DNA from: Citrobacter farmeri
GTDB lineage: Bacteria; Pseudomonadota; Gammaproteobacteria; Enterobacterales; Enterobacteriaceae
Reading direction: 5' to 3'
Assembly: GCF_019048065.1 (NCBI RefSeq)
Contig: NZ_CP077291.1
Coordinates: forward strand, 2,604,001 to 2,668,000
DNA length: 64,000 nt
This document shows positions 1-13,384 of this stretch, piece by piece. Positions within the stretch are counted from its first letter, which is position 1, and the number at the start of each line of letters is the position of its first letter. Both the position numbers and the translations under genes were made by a program. A model generated the notes under the pieces. The model worked only from the letters and a program-made list of their open reading frames with translations. It made no database searches and had not been told where the DNA came from.

Positions 1-5036
<5,036 letters not shown>

Positions 5037-5843
5037 ATGAAATTTGTCTCTTTTAATATCAACGGCCTGCGCGCCAGACCTCATCAACTGGCAGCCATCG
5101 TCGAAAAACACCAACCCGATGTCATTGGCCTGCAGGAGACAAAAGTTCACGACGACATGTTCCCGCTCGAGGATGTCGCCAGACTCGGTTACAACGTGTT
5201 CTATCACGGTCAGAAAGGCCACTATGGCGTGGCGTTGCTGACCAAAGAGACGCCAATCGCTGTGCGTCGGGGTTTTCCCGATGATGGCGAAGAGGCTCAG
5301 CGCCGCATCATCATGGCGGAGATCCCCTCTCCACTGGGTAACCTGACGGTGATCAACGGCTATTTTCCACAGGGCGAAAGCCGCGACCATCCGATTAAGT
5401 TCCCGGCCAAAGCGCAGTTTTATCAGAACTTACAACACTATCTCGACAACGAACTGCAGCGCGACAACCCGGTACTGATCATGGGCGATATGAATATCAG
5501 CCCGTCCGATCGGGACATCGGCATTGGCGAAGAGAACCGCAAGCGCTGGCTGCGCACCGGCAAGTGTTCATTCCTGCCGGAAGAGCGTGAATGGATGGAC
5601 CGTCTGATGGGCTGGGGTCTGGTTGACACCTTCCGCCATGCACACCCGGAAACCATCGACAAATTCTCGTGGTTTGATTATCGCTCGAAGGGGTTCGATG
5701 ATAACCGTGGGCTGCGTATCGATCTGTTACTGGCAAGCAATCCGCTGGCGGAACGCTGTGTGGAAACCGGTATTGACTACGAAATTCGCAGTATGGAAAA
5801 ACCGTCTGACCATGCGCCGGTGTGGGCAACGTTTAAGGTTTGA
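5037..5843 (+). CDS. xthA: Exodeoxyribonuclease III
   Basis: XthA is the main AP endonuclease and 3'-5' exonuclease of base-excision repair, a Mg-dependent exonuclease/endonuclease/phosphatase-fold enzyme. The 268 residues equal the E. coli length. Visible active-site segments are [18 protein letters not shown] (Asn), [11 protein letters not shown] (metal-binding Glu), [26 protein letters not shown] (Asp/Asn) and the C-terminal [12 protein letters not shown] with the catalytic Asp-His. I chose the ATG at 5037 rather than one 23 codons upstream because it gives the conserved N-terminus. Confidence 0.97.
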   Translation: MKFVSFNINGLRARPHQLAAIVEKHQPDVIGLQETKVHDDMFPLEDVARLGYNVFYHGQKGHYGVALLTKETPIAVRRGFPDDGEEAQRRIIMAEIPSPLGNLTVINGYFPQGESRDHPIKFPAKAQFYQNLQHYLDNELQRDNPVLIMGDMNISPSDRDIGIGEENRKRWLRTGKCSFLPEEREWMDRLMGWGLVDTFRHAHPETIDKFSWFDYRSKGFDDNRGLRIDLLLASNPLAERCVETGIDYEIRSMEKPSDHAPVWATFKV

Positions 5844-5852
5844 TGCTCAGTC

Positions 5853-6527
5853 GTGAACGCCAGAAAGATAGGGCTAACAGGCGCACTGATCTTCTGTCTC
5901 GCCGGGGTACTCTGGACGTTGCCCCCCGGCCTGCTCACGCTGGAGACGCTTAAGCACAATCATTCACTGCTGGCGGACTGGCAACGCCAGTCCCCTTTTC
6001 TCAGTGCCAGTCTCTATTTTCTGCTCTATACCGCCATTGCGGCGCTGTCGATTCCTGGCGCGGCACTGCTGACGCTGCTCGGCGGCGCGCTGTTTGGTCT
6101 CTGGCAAGGTACGTTACTGGTCTCTTTTGCCTCAACGTTGGGCGCGACGCTCGCCATGCTCACCAGTCGTTACCTGCTGCGTGACTGGGTGTCGCAGCGT
6201 TTTGCCCGACATATGGCAACGGTGAATAACGGGATGGCGCGAGACGGTGCTTTTTACCTCTTTGCGCTACGCCTGATGCCACTGTTCCCGTTCGTTGTCG
6301 TCAACCTGCTGGCCGGTCTCACCGCCGTTGGCGTGCGCCGTTACTGGTGGGTCAGTCAGTTAGGGATGCTGCCTGCCACCGTGGTCTATCTGAATGCCGG
6401 ACGCCAGTTAAGCCAGTTAACCTCCCTACGTGACATTGTCTCTCCCGAGATGCTGGTCGCTTTCGCCCTGTTGGGATTATTACCGCTGGCCTCCCGATGG
6501 CTGGTAACACGTTTTTTTCAGGAGTAA
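5853..6527 (+). CDS. TVP38/TMEM64-family (DedA-like) inner-membrane protein, YdjX/YdjZ-type
   Basis: This 224-residue protein has about five hydrophobic segments: an N-terminal helix (about 7-25), a pair around 52-100 containing SIPGAALLTLLGGALFGLWQ, and two more near 135-160 and 195-215. The conserved G-x-x-FG re-entrant motif and the FALRLMPLFPFVVVNLLAGL segment are typical of the VTT (SNARE-associated) domain. It starts at GTG 5853, nine bases after xthA, and its TAA runs into the ynjB start, so it probably forms an operon with ynjBCD. E. coli has ydjX-ydjY-ydjZ-ynjA in front of ynjB; only one gene remains here and I cannot decide which paralogue it is. Function is unproven. Confidence 0.8.
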   Translation: MNARKIGLTGALIFCLAGVLWTLPPGLLTLETLKHNHSLLADWQRQSPFLSASLYFLLYTAIAALSIPGAALLTLLGGALFGLWQGTLLVSFASTLGATLAMLTSRYLLRDWVSQRFARHMATVNNGMARDGAFYLFALRLMPLFPFVVVNLLAGLTAVGVRRYWWVSQLGMLPATVVYLNAGRQLSQLTSLRDIVSPEMLVAFALLGLLPLASRWLVTRFFQE

Positions 6528-6529
6528 TG

Positions 6530-7693
6530 ATGCGCTGGGGATTACTACTTGCAGGCCTGTTGCTGACCGCTCAGAGCCACGCTGAACAGAGCTGGCAGCA
6601 GATCAAAGATGAAGCCAAAGGCCAGACCGTCTGGTTCAACGCCTGGGGCGGTGACAGCGCCATTAACCAGTACCTTGACTGGGTCAGCGGCGAGATGAAA
6701 ACGCACTATGCCGTCGACCTTAAAATCGTCCGTCTCGCCGATGCAGCTGATGCCGTGAAGCGTATTCAGACGGAAGCCGCCGCGGGGCGGAAAACCGGCG
6801 GCTCTGTCGACCTGCTGTGGGTTAACGGCGAAAACTTCCGCACGTTAAAAGAGGCGGGATTGTTGCAGACCCAGTGGGCGGAAACGCTGCCCAACTGGCG
6901 CTATGTCGACACGCAAAAACCGGTACGTGAAGATTTCTCCATTCCCACTGACGGGGCTGAATCACCCTGGGGCGGCGCGCAGTTGACGTTTATCGCGGAC
7001 AGCGTCGTGACGCCACAACCTCCGCAAAGTCCGCAGGCGCTGTTGGCATTTGCCCGGGCGCATCCAGGCACCGTCAGCTACCCGCGCCCGCCAGACTTTA
7101 CCGGCACGGCGTTTCTGGAGCAGTTATTGATCTCGCTTACTGACGAGCCGCACGCGCTTACCGTCGCACCGGATAGCGCCACCTTCGCGCGGGTGACCGG
7201 GCCGCTGTGGCGCTACCTTGACGCGCTGCATCCAGCGCTGTGGCGTGAAGGCAGGGATTTCCCGCCATCTCCGGCACGAATGGACGCATTGCTCAACGGC
7301 GGGACGCTGCGCCTGTCGTTAACCTTTAACCCCGCCCACGCTCAGCAAAAAGTCGCCAGCGGTGAATTGCCGAAGAGCAGCTATAGCTTTGGTTTTACCG
7401 GCGGAATGATTGGCAACGTTCACTTTGTCACTATTCCTGCTAACGCCCGCGCCAGCGCCGGGGCCAAGCTGGTCGCCAACTTCCTGCTCTCTCCTGACGC
7501 GCAGTTGCGTAAGGCCGACCCGACATTCTGGGGCGACCCGTCGGTACTGGATGCGAAAAAACTGCCTGCCGCTCAACAGGCGGCGCTGGAAACACGCATT
7601 CCGGACGGCCTGCCCGCCGTCCTGCCTGAACCTCATGCGGCCTGGGTTAACGCCCTGGAGCAAGAATGGCTGCGCCGCTACGGGTCGCGCTAA
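6530..7693 (+). CDS. ynjB: ABC transporter periplasmic substrate-binding protein YnjB
   Basis: YnjB is the predicted solute-binding component of the YnjBCD importer. The 387-residue protein opens with a Sec signal peptide ending near AQSHA-E and then a family 1 type binding fold with WFNAWGGDSAINQYLDW and a C-terminal SPDAQLRKADPTFWGD segment. Of two adjacent ATGs, the one at 6530 has better spacing from the GGAG at 6521. The 3' end overlaps ynjC by 28 nt. The substrate is unknown in this family; thiamine- or iron-type ligands have only been guessed. Confidence 0.9.
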   Translation: MRWGLLLAGLLLTAQSHAEQSWQQIKDEAKGQTVWFNAWGGDSAINQYLDWVSGEMKTHYAVDLKIVRLADAADAVKRIQTEAAAGRKTGGSVDLLWVNGENFRTLKEAGLLQTQWAETLPNWRYVDTQKPVREDFSIPTDGAESPWGGAQLTFIADSVVTPQPPQSPQALLAFARAHPGTVSYPRPPDFTGTAFLEQLLISLTDEPHALTVAPDSATFARVTGPLWRYLDALHPALWREGRDFPPSPARMDALLNGGTLRLSLTFNPAHAQQKVASGELPKSSYSFGFTGGMIGNVHFVTIPANARASAGAKLVANFLLSPDAQLRKADPTFWGDPSVLDAKKLPAAQQAALETRIPDGLPAVLPEPHAAWVNALEQEWLRRYGSR

Positions 7694-9201
7694 CGCTTCT
7701 GGCCTGGCTGTGCATGGCGGCGATTTACGCGCCAGTACTGCCTGCCAGCGCGTTGCTGATCGCCCCGTCGCTGTCGCTGGCGAACTGGCAGGCGCTTTTT
7801 GCCGATCCTCAGCTACCGCAGGCGCTGCTGGCAACCGTGGTTTCGGTGTTCGTCGCTACCGCTGGTTCGCTTTTTATTGCGCTATCCATTGTGGTGGCGC
7901 TCTGGCCCGGCCTACGCTGGCGACGACTGACTACCCGCCTGCCGTGGCTGTTAGCCATTCCTCATGTCGCATTTGCCAGCGCGGCTCTGCTGCTTTTCGC
8001 CGAAGGCGGACTGCTCTGGCGCGCGCTGCCGTATCTCTCTCCCGCGCTCGATCGCTACGGCATTGGGCTGGGCGTGACGCTGGCGGTGAAAGAGAGCGCT
8101 TTCGTGCTGTGGATTTTATCGATTCTACTGAGTGAGAAACGGCTGGCTCAGCAAGTCATCGTCCTGGATTCGCTGGGCTACAGCCGCCGACAGGCGCTCT
8201 GCTGGTTGTTATTGCCTGCCATCGCCCCCGGGCTGGGTATTGTGATGCTGGCCGTCGTGGCGTGGACGATGTCGGCGGTAGATGTTGCCATTATCCTTGG
8301 TCCCGGTAATCCGCCGACGCTGGCGGTTCTCTCCTGGCAGTGGCTCAGTCAAGGGGACAGTGAACAGCAGGTCAAAGGCGCGCTGGCAAGCCTGCTTTTA
8401 CTGGCGCTACTCGCCCTTTTTACTCTCGCGGGTTACCTGCTCTGGCGCTGTTGGCAACGCACGCTTCCCGACATCAGCGGCGTACGTCAACACGCTGTCC
8501 CATCCGTGACGGGGAAAGCGCTGTCTCTGTCGCTCCCCGCAACGGGCGTGCTGTGCACGGTATTATTGCTTCTTCTCGCCCGGCAATCAGCGCTCAATCT
8601 CGGGGCGTTAATCCACAGCGTCGTGGCAGGGCTGGCCGCCAGCATGCTGGGGTTGTTCATCTTGCTGCTATGGCTGGAATGGGGACCGCAGCGCGGACAT
8701 CGTTGGGTCTGGCTGCCGATCCTCCTCCCGGCGCTGCCGCTGGTAATGGGGCAATATGCACTAGCGCTACACCTTGAACAGGACGGTCAGTTTGCCACGA
8801 TCGTCTGGGGGCATCTGCTGTGGGTAGTGCCGTGGATGTTGTTCGTTCTGAAACCGGCCTGGCAACGCATCGATCCCCGACTGCTGCTGATTGCCCGGAC
8901 GCTGGGTTGGTCGCGGGTGAAAATCTTTTACACCGTAAAATGCCCGCAGATTTTGCGTCCTGCACTGGTGGCGCTGGCGGTGGGTTTCTCCGTCAGTATC
9001 GCGCAGTATATGCCGACACTGTGGCTGGGTGCAGGCCGTTTTCCGACGCTGACGACGGAAGCCGTCGCCCTCAGCAGCGGTGGCAGCACAGGTATTCTGG
9101 CCGCGCAGGCACTCTGGCAATTGCTGTTACCGCTGTTAGTGTTCGCGCTGATGGCCGGGCTTTCATCATGGGTCGGCCACTGCCGACGAGGGTTGCGCTA
9201 A
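7666..9201 (+). CDS. ynjC: ABC transporter permease YnjC (fused double permease)
   Basis: The 511-residue membrane protein carries two tandem binding-protein-dependent permease domains with about 12 hydrophobic helices in total. Each half has an EAA-like cytoplasmic loop: VLDSLGYSRRQALCWLLLP in the first half and RTLGWSRVKIFYTVKCPQIL in the second. This fused arrangement is typical of two-domain permeases such as FbpB and ThiP. It overlaps ynjB at its 5' end, and its TAA shares one base with the ynjD ATG, so the three components are translationally coupled. Confidence 0.92.
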   Translation: MAAPLRVALTLLAWLCMAAIYAPVLPASALLIAPSLSLANWQALFADPQLPQALLATVVSVFVATAGSLFIALSIVVALWPGLRWRRLTTRLPWLLAIPHVAFASAALLLFAEGGLLWRALPYLSPALDRYGIGLGVTLAVKESAFVLWILSILLSEKRLAQQVIVLDSLGYSRRQALCWLLLPAIAPGLGIVMLAVVAWTMSAVDVAIILGPGNPPTLAVLSWQWLSQGDSEQQVKGALASLLLLALLALFTLAGYLLWRCWQRTLPDISGVRQHAVPSVTGKALSLSLPATGVLCTVLLLLLARQSALNLGALIHSVVAGLAASMLGLFILLLWLEWGPQRGHRWVWLPILLPALPLVMGQYALALHLEQDGQFATIVWGHLLWVVPWMLFVLKPAWQRIDPRLLLIARTLGWSRVKIFYTVKCPQILRPALVALAVGFSVSIAQYMPTLWLGAGRFPTLTTEAVALSSGGSTGILAAQALWQLLLPLLVFALMAGLSSWVGHCRRGLR

Positions 9202-9833
9202 TGCTCACCGTTCGCCATCTTACTCTGTTTCTTAACCAAACCCCGTTGTTCGGCCCGCTCACCTTCGATGTCGCGAAAGGTGACATTGTCACATTGATGG
9301 GTCCCTCCGGCTGCGGCAAGTCTTCACTACTGGCGTGGATGGTGGGCGCGCTGACATCGCCACTGCACGCCAGCGGTGAACTGTGGCGGGATGAGCAACG
9401 TCTGGATACGCTCCCTACGGCCCAACGGCAGACCGGCATTTTATTTCAGGATGCCTTGCTGTTTGATCACTTTACGGTGGGACAAAATCTGCTGTTAGCG
9501 CTTCCCGCCAGTCTGAAAGGCGCTGCGCGGCATGATGCGGTTCATCACGCGCTTGAACGCGCGGGGATGGCGGGATTCTCTTCTCGCGATCCTGCCACGC
9601 TGTCCGGCGGTCAGCGCGCGCGGGTCGCACTGCTTCGCGCCCTGCTGGCGCAACCCAGAACGTTGCTGCTGGACGAACCGTTCAGCCGTCTGGATACTGA
9701 CAGGCGGGCAGACTTTCGCCAGTGGGTCTTCGCCGAAGTGCGACGACTGGACATTCCTGTCGTTCAGGTGACGCATGATGCGCAGGATATTCCGCCTGGC
9801 GGCTTTGTTTTGCAGTTATCTCCCGCGGCGTGA
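9201..9833 (+). CDS. ynjD: ABC transporter ATP-binding protein YnjD
   Basis: This 210-residue ATPase powers the YnjBCD importer. The Walker A motif GPSGCGKSS lies near residues 34-42, the ABC signature LSGGQRARVALLRALL in the second half, the Walker B LLLDEPFSRLD follows it, and VTHDAQDIP supplies the H-loop. The start ATG at 9201 overlaps the ynjC stop (TAATG). The C-terminus is slightly shorter than the E. coli homologue, with no regulatory extension. Confidence 0.93.
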   Translation: MLTVRHLTLFLNQTPLFGPLTFDVAKGDIVTLMGPSGCGKSSLLAWMVGALTSPLHASGELWRDEQRLDTLPTAQRQTGILFQDALLFDHFTVGQNLLLALPASLKGAARHDAVHHALERAGMAGFSSRDPATLSGGQRARVALLRALLAQPRTLLLDEPFSRLDTDRRADFRQWVFAEVRRLDIPVVQVTHDAQDIPPGGFVLQLSPAA

Positions 9834-9920
9834 AATTACCTACATACTGCGTTAACGCAAAGTTTTTCCGCTACAGCGAGCACAGAATGGCGCCACCTTA
9901 TCTCAACGTCGGGCAATTCG

Positions 9921-11228
9921 ATGAAACGTGTTTCTCAAATGACCGCGCTGGCACTGGCTTTAGGGCTCGCTTGCGCTTCCACCTGGGCCGCTGATATGGC
10001 GCAGGCACTCAATTTCAAACAACTGGCGCAAAAACAAGGCACGGCTATCGATACCCGCGCAAGCGCGTTCTACAATGGCTGGCCGCAATCGTTAAACGGC
10101 CCTTCCGGACATGAACCCTCCGCCCTGAACCTCTCCGCACGCTGGCTCGACAACATGAGTGACGAACAGCTCAACGCCTGGATCCAACAGCATCAACTGA
10201 AATCCGACGCCCCTGTCGCGGTGTACGGCAGCGACAGTGACGTGCAGGCGGTGAAAAGCCGTCTGCAAAAGGCGGGGCTGCAACAGGTTGCTACGCTGAG
10301 CGACGCGCTGCAGGATCCGGCCCGTCTGCAACGACTGCCGCATTTCGAACAGCTGGTTTATCCGCAGTGGCTGCATGACCTGCAACAGGGTAAAGAGGTG
10401 ACCGCGAAACCTGCCGGTGACTGGAAAGTGATTGAAGCCGCCTGGGGCGCGCCGAAATTTTATCTGCTCAGCCATATTCCGGGGGCGGATTACATCGACA
10501 CCAACGAAGTGGAAAGCGAACCGCTGTGGAATAAAGTCTCCGACGCCAGTCTGCAGGCGATGCTGGCGAAACACGGTATTCGTCACGACACGACGGTTAT
10601 CCTGTATGGTCGCGATGTTTACGCGGCAGCTCGGGTGGCGCAAATCATGCTGTATGCCGGGGTGAAGGACGTTCGTCTGCTCGACGGTGGCTGGCAAACC
10701 TGGTCCGACGCCGGGTTGCCGGTCGAGCGTGGTACTCCTGCGAAGGTCAAACCTGAGCCCGATTTTGGCGTGACCATTCCGGCGCAGCCGCAATTGATGC
10801 TTGATATGGAACAGGCTCGTGGGTTGTTGCACCGCCAGGACGCGTCGCTGGTTAGTATTCGTTCCTGGCCGGAATTTATCGGCACCACCAGCGGATACAG
10901 CTACATCAAGCCAAAAGGTGAAATTGCCGGTGCGCGTTGGGGGCATGCCGGCAGCGACTCGACCCACATGGAAGATTTCCATAACCCGGACGGCACCATG
11001 CGCAGCGCGGAGGATATCGCCGCAATGTGGAAGCAGTGGCACATTCTGCCGGATCAGCAGGTCGCCTTTTACTGTGGCACCGGCTGGCGTGCGTCAGAGA
11101 CGTTTATGTACGCCCGGGCGATGGGCTGGAAGAACGTCTCTGTTTATGACGGCGGTTGGTACGAGTGGAGCAGCGATCCGAAAAACCCGGTCTCCACAGG
11201 CGAACGCGGTCCGGACAGCAGCAAATAA
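9921..11228 (+). CDS. ynjE: Periplasmic thiosulfate sulfurtransferase YnjE (three rhodanese domains)
   Basis: YnjE is a secreted rhodanese family protein. The 435 residues equal the E. coli length: a signal peptide of about 23 residues (ending STWA), then three rhodanese-like domains. The first two look inactive; the third carries the active cysteine in VAFYCGTGWRASETF near residue 385. LLDGGWQTWSDAGLPV marks the end of the second domain. It lies 87 bp after ynjD on the same strand, so read-through is possible. In vitro sulfurtransferase activity is known for the family; the physiological sulfur acceptor is not. Confidence 0.93.
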   Translation: MKRVSQMTALALALGLACASTWAADMAQALNFKQLAQKQGTAIDTRASAFYNGWPQSLNGPSGHEPSALNLSARWLDNMSDEQLNAWIQQHQLKSDAPVAVYGSDSDVQAVKSRLQKAGLQQVATLSDALQDPARLQRLPHFEQLVYPQWLHDLQQGKEVTAKPAGDWKVIEAAWGAPKFYLLSHIPGADYIDTNEVESEPLWNKVSDASLQAMLAKHGIRHDTTVILYGRDVYAAARVAQIMLYAGVKDVRLLDGGWQTWSDAGLPVERGTPAKVKPEPDFGVTIPAQPQLMLDMEQARGLLHRQDASLVSIRSWPEFIGTTSGYSYIKPKGEIAGARWGHAGSDSTHMEDFHNPDGTMRSAEDIAAMWKQWHILPDQQVAFYCGTGWRASETFMYARAMGWKNVSVYDGGWYEWSSDPKNPVSTGERGPDSSK

Positions 11229-11230
11229 TC

Positions 11231-11857
11231 TTACCCCTTCTGACGCTGAAGTCCTTTCAGCGTCAGATAGCCACTCCAGACGCGCGTCAGGGTTGTCATC
11301 CAGCACAGTGCGCCGAAGATCCACGCCAGCACGGCAAAGTACGCCGGGAAAAGACAGCCGAGCACAAAGAGTGCGATCGTTTCCGTTCCCTCCGTCAATC
11401 CACCCAGATAGTAAAACGATTTATGCGCGTAGCCGGGGTTATCAATATTGTGCTTAGCGGCCAGCGCGGCAAAGGCGAGAAAACTGCTGCCGGTGCCGAT
11501 AAACGCAAACAACAGCCAGCTCCCCGCCAGCGCGTTATGCGACGGATCGGCCAGAATGAAGCCAAACGGCACCAGCGCGTAAAACAAAAAATCGAGCGCA
11601 ATATCGAGAAAGCCGCCCGCATCGGTGAGTCCCCGGCGTCGCGCCAGCGCGCCGTCAAGGCCATCCAGTAGTCGGTTCAGGACAATCGCCGCCAGCGCCG
11701 CCAGATACCAGCCCAGAGCCAGAAACGGCAACGCCAGTACGCCAAGGGCGAAACCAATGAGCGTCAGTCCGTCCGGGGAAATCCCCGGTCTGTCGAGCGC
11801 GCCTGCGCAGCGGTGAAGCAGCGGTTTAAGCCGCGGATGCAGATGCCGGTCAAGCAC
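11231..11857 (-). CDS. ynjF: CDP-alcohol phosphatidyltransferase-family membrane protein YnjF
   Basis: The 208-residue inner-membrane protein carries the CDP-alcohol phosphatidyltransferase signature LLDGLDGALARR followed by a GFLDIALD segment with the metal-binding aspartates, plus about six hydrophobic helices. The start is GTG at 11857, preceded by AAGGAG at good spacing; it overlaps the ynjA stop by 8 nt (GTGCTTGA), so translation is coupled to ynjA. The lipid product is not known. It is convergent with ynjE, with only 2 bp between the stops. Confidence 0.88.
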   Translation of the reverse strand: MLDRHLHPRLKPLLHRCAGALDRPGISPDGLTLIGFALGVLALPFLALGWYLAALAAIVLNRLLDGLDGALARRRGLTDAGGFLDIALDFLFYALVPFGFILADPSHNALAGSWLLFAFIGTGSSFLAFAALAAKHNIDNPGYAHKSFYYLGGLTEGTETIALFVLGCLFPAYFAVLAWIFGALCWMTTLTRVWSGYLTLKGLQRQKG

Positions 11858-12419
11858 GCGGCGCTCCTTTGAGACTGTCGCACAGTCCCTGAGAAGGAAT
11901 GTCCAGCGCGGCATTAAAACGCGCCGAAAGGTTCTGGAAAGCCAGCAGCGCGGTCATCTCACTAATGACATCATCGCTGAAATGCTGCTTCATTTGCGCT
12001 TTCAGGACATCGTCGACCTGCGGCGGCGTGGCGGTCACCGCGTCGGCATAAGCCAGCGCAACACGCTCTTGTGTCGTAAAAAGCGACGATACCTGCCAGT
12101 TCGCCACTGCCAGCACTTTTTCCATCGCACCGCAGCGCTCTGCCAGCCGCAAACTGTTGGCGTCCACGCAAAATGCACAATGGCAGACTTGCGATACGCG
12201 TGTCATCAGTAGCGCCCGCATCACCGGCGTTAAACGGGCGCGTTTGCGTTCGAGAAAACCCACAAACAGCGCCACCAGCCAGAACAAAAATGGCACTCGC
12301 CCCCACCAGCGTGTCGGATGTAATACCTCGCCGTAGTGTTTTTTTTGCGTCATCACGAGAGGTTTAAGAGCGACAGGGAGGCGGGTCAGCGGTGTTACCC
12401 ACGATTGCGGATCGTTCAA
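11850..12419 (-). CDS. ynjA: AhpD-like carboxymuconolactone decarboxylase-family protein YnjA
   Basis: This 189-residue alpha-helical protein belongs to the AhpD/carboxymuconolactone decarboxylase-like family. The redox-type cysteine pair is in CHCAFCVDANSLRLAERCG, and the conserved QNLSARFNAALDIPSQGLC region closes the protein. I chose TTG at 12419 because CAGGAG stands 6 nt upstream and the length then fits the 182-residue E. coli homologue; a TTG 30 nt further upstream is the alternative. In E. coli ynjA lies upstream of ynjB on that operon's strand; here it has moved next to ynjF. Physiological role is unknown. Confidence 0.82.
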   Translation of the reverse strand: MNDPQSWVTPLTRLPVALKPLVMTQKKHYGEVLHPTRWWGRVPFLFWLVALFVGFLERKRARLTPVMRALLMTRVSQVCHCAFCVDANSLRLAERCGAMEKVLAVANWQVSSLFTTQERVALAYADAVTATPPQVDDVLKAQMKQHFSDDVISEMTALLAFQNLSARFNAALDIPSQGLCDSLKGAPRA

Positions 12420-12497
12420 GGGAGACTCCTGGGACTTCAGGTCAATCAAAGATGACGATAGTATGTCACTTTCTGCTGTTGAACATTGACGAATATG

Positions 12498-12911
12498 ATG
12501 AAAACCCTCGACGTTGTTGCCGCAATCATTGAGCGCGATGGAAAAATTTTGCTTGCCCAGCGCCCGCCGCAGGCAGACCAGGCAGGCTTATGGGAGTTTG
12601 CCGGTGGCAAGGTGGAAGCGGGTGAAACGCAACCGCAGGCGCTGGTTCGCGAACTGCGTGAAGAGCTGGGGATTGAAGCCACGGTGGGATGCTATATTGC
12701 CAGCCATCAGCGTGAAGTCTCCGGGCGGATGATTCATCTGCATGCCTGGCATATCCCCACGTTCAGCGGAGAGGTGATGGCGCATGAGCACCAACAACTG
12801 GTGTGGTGCACTCCGCAAGCCGCGCTGGACTATCCGCTCGCCCCCGCCGACATCCCCCTGCTTAACGCTTTTATGGTTTTACGCGACGCCAGACCAGCGG
12901 ATTCGTGCTGA
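12498..12911 (+). CDS. nudG: Nudix CTP pyrophosphohydrolase
   Basis: NudG hydrolyses pyrimidine (d)NTPs, especially 5-methyl-dCTP, 5-hydroxy-dCTP and CTP, and protects the nucleotide pool. The complete Nudix box is visible: GGKVEAGETQPQALVRELRE followed by ELGIE, near residues 34-56. The product is 137 residues, E. coli has 135. Two adjacent ATGs (12495, 12498) could start it; the second aligns best with the homologue. Its 3' end overlaps ynjH on the other strand by 41 bp. Confidence 0.92.
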   Translation: MKTLDVVAAIIERDGKILLAQRPPQADQAGLWEFAGGKVEAGETQPQALVRELREELGIEATVGCYIASHQREVSGRMIHLHAWHIPTFSGEVMAHEHQQLVWCTPQAALDYPLAPADIPLLNAFMVLRDARPADSC

Positions 12912-13146
12912 GCGTTTTCTCATCGCGCTGGCACTGCAACAATACGCCATCAGCTTTAATCACTGCCCCTTCTGAATAATTCTGATCCTGATAAATGCAG
13001 CATTGGTTACAGGGCTGCGTGCGCTGCCCGCCGGAACTGAAAACCTCCGGCGGCACGTTCACCTGAACATCAGGGCGAATATTCTGATTCGCCAGGGTGG
13101 ATAAAGAGAGTGTCATCAGCGCTGCCGCCATCGCGATAAAACGCAT
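12871..13146 (-). CDS. ynjH: Secreted DUF1496 protein YnjH
   Basis: The 91-residue protein starts with a signal peptide (MRFIAMAAALMTLSLSTLA-N) and has a cysteine-rich core QPCNQCCIYQDQNYSEGAVI with a later LLQCQRDEKTLSTNPLVWRR, the pattern of the YnjH/DUF1496 family. Function is unknown; the paired cysteines suggest disulfide bonds in the periplasm. It is divergent from gdhA and convergent with nudG. Confidence 0.85.
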   Translation of the reverse strand: MRFIAMAAALMTLSLSTLANQNIRPDVQVNVPPEVFSSGGQRTQPCNQCCIYQDQNYSEGAVIKADGVLLQCQRDEKTLSTNPLVWRRVKP

Positions 13147-13384
13147 AGCATTTCCTTACTATTACGGGACTGTTCTCAGTATAACGGTAACCCGCGCGGG
13201 AAACTTTAATCTCTTCTGTCATCGCTTTTTGTTATGACAGCCGTTTCGTTATTAATTTGTCTGGCACCGGCATTTTTTTCTTGCTATCCGTCACATTCCT
13301 GGTGGTATAGTCAAAATCTGCAAATGCACTTAATACAAACAACATAAATACAACCACATTAAAATATAAGAGGTTTTTATATCT

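Noticed and set aside
10092-11042. 316-codon antisense frame in ynjE
   Set aside because: No homology visible and it opposes a well-supported rhodanese gene.
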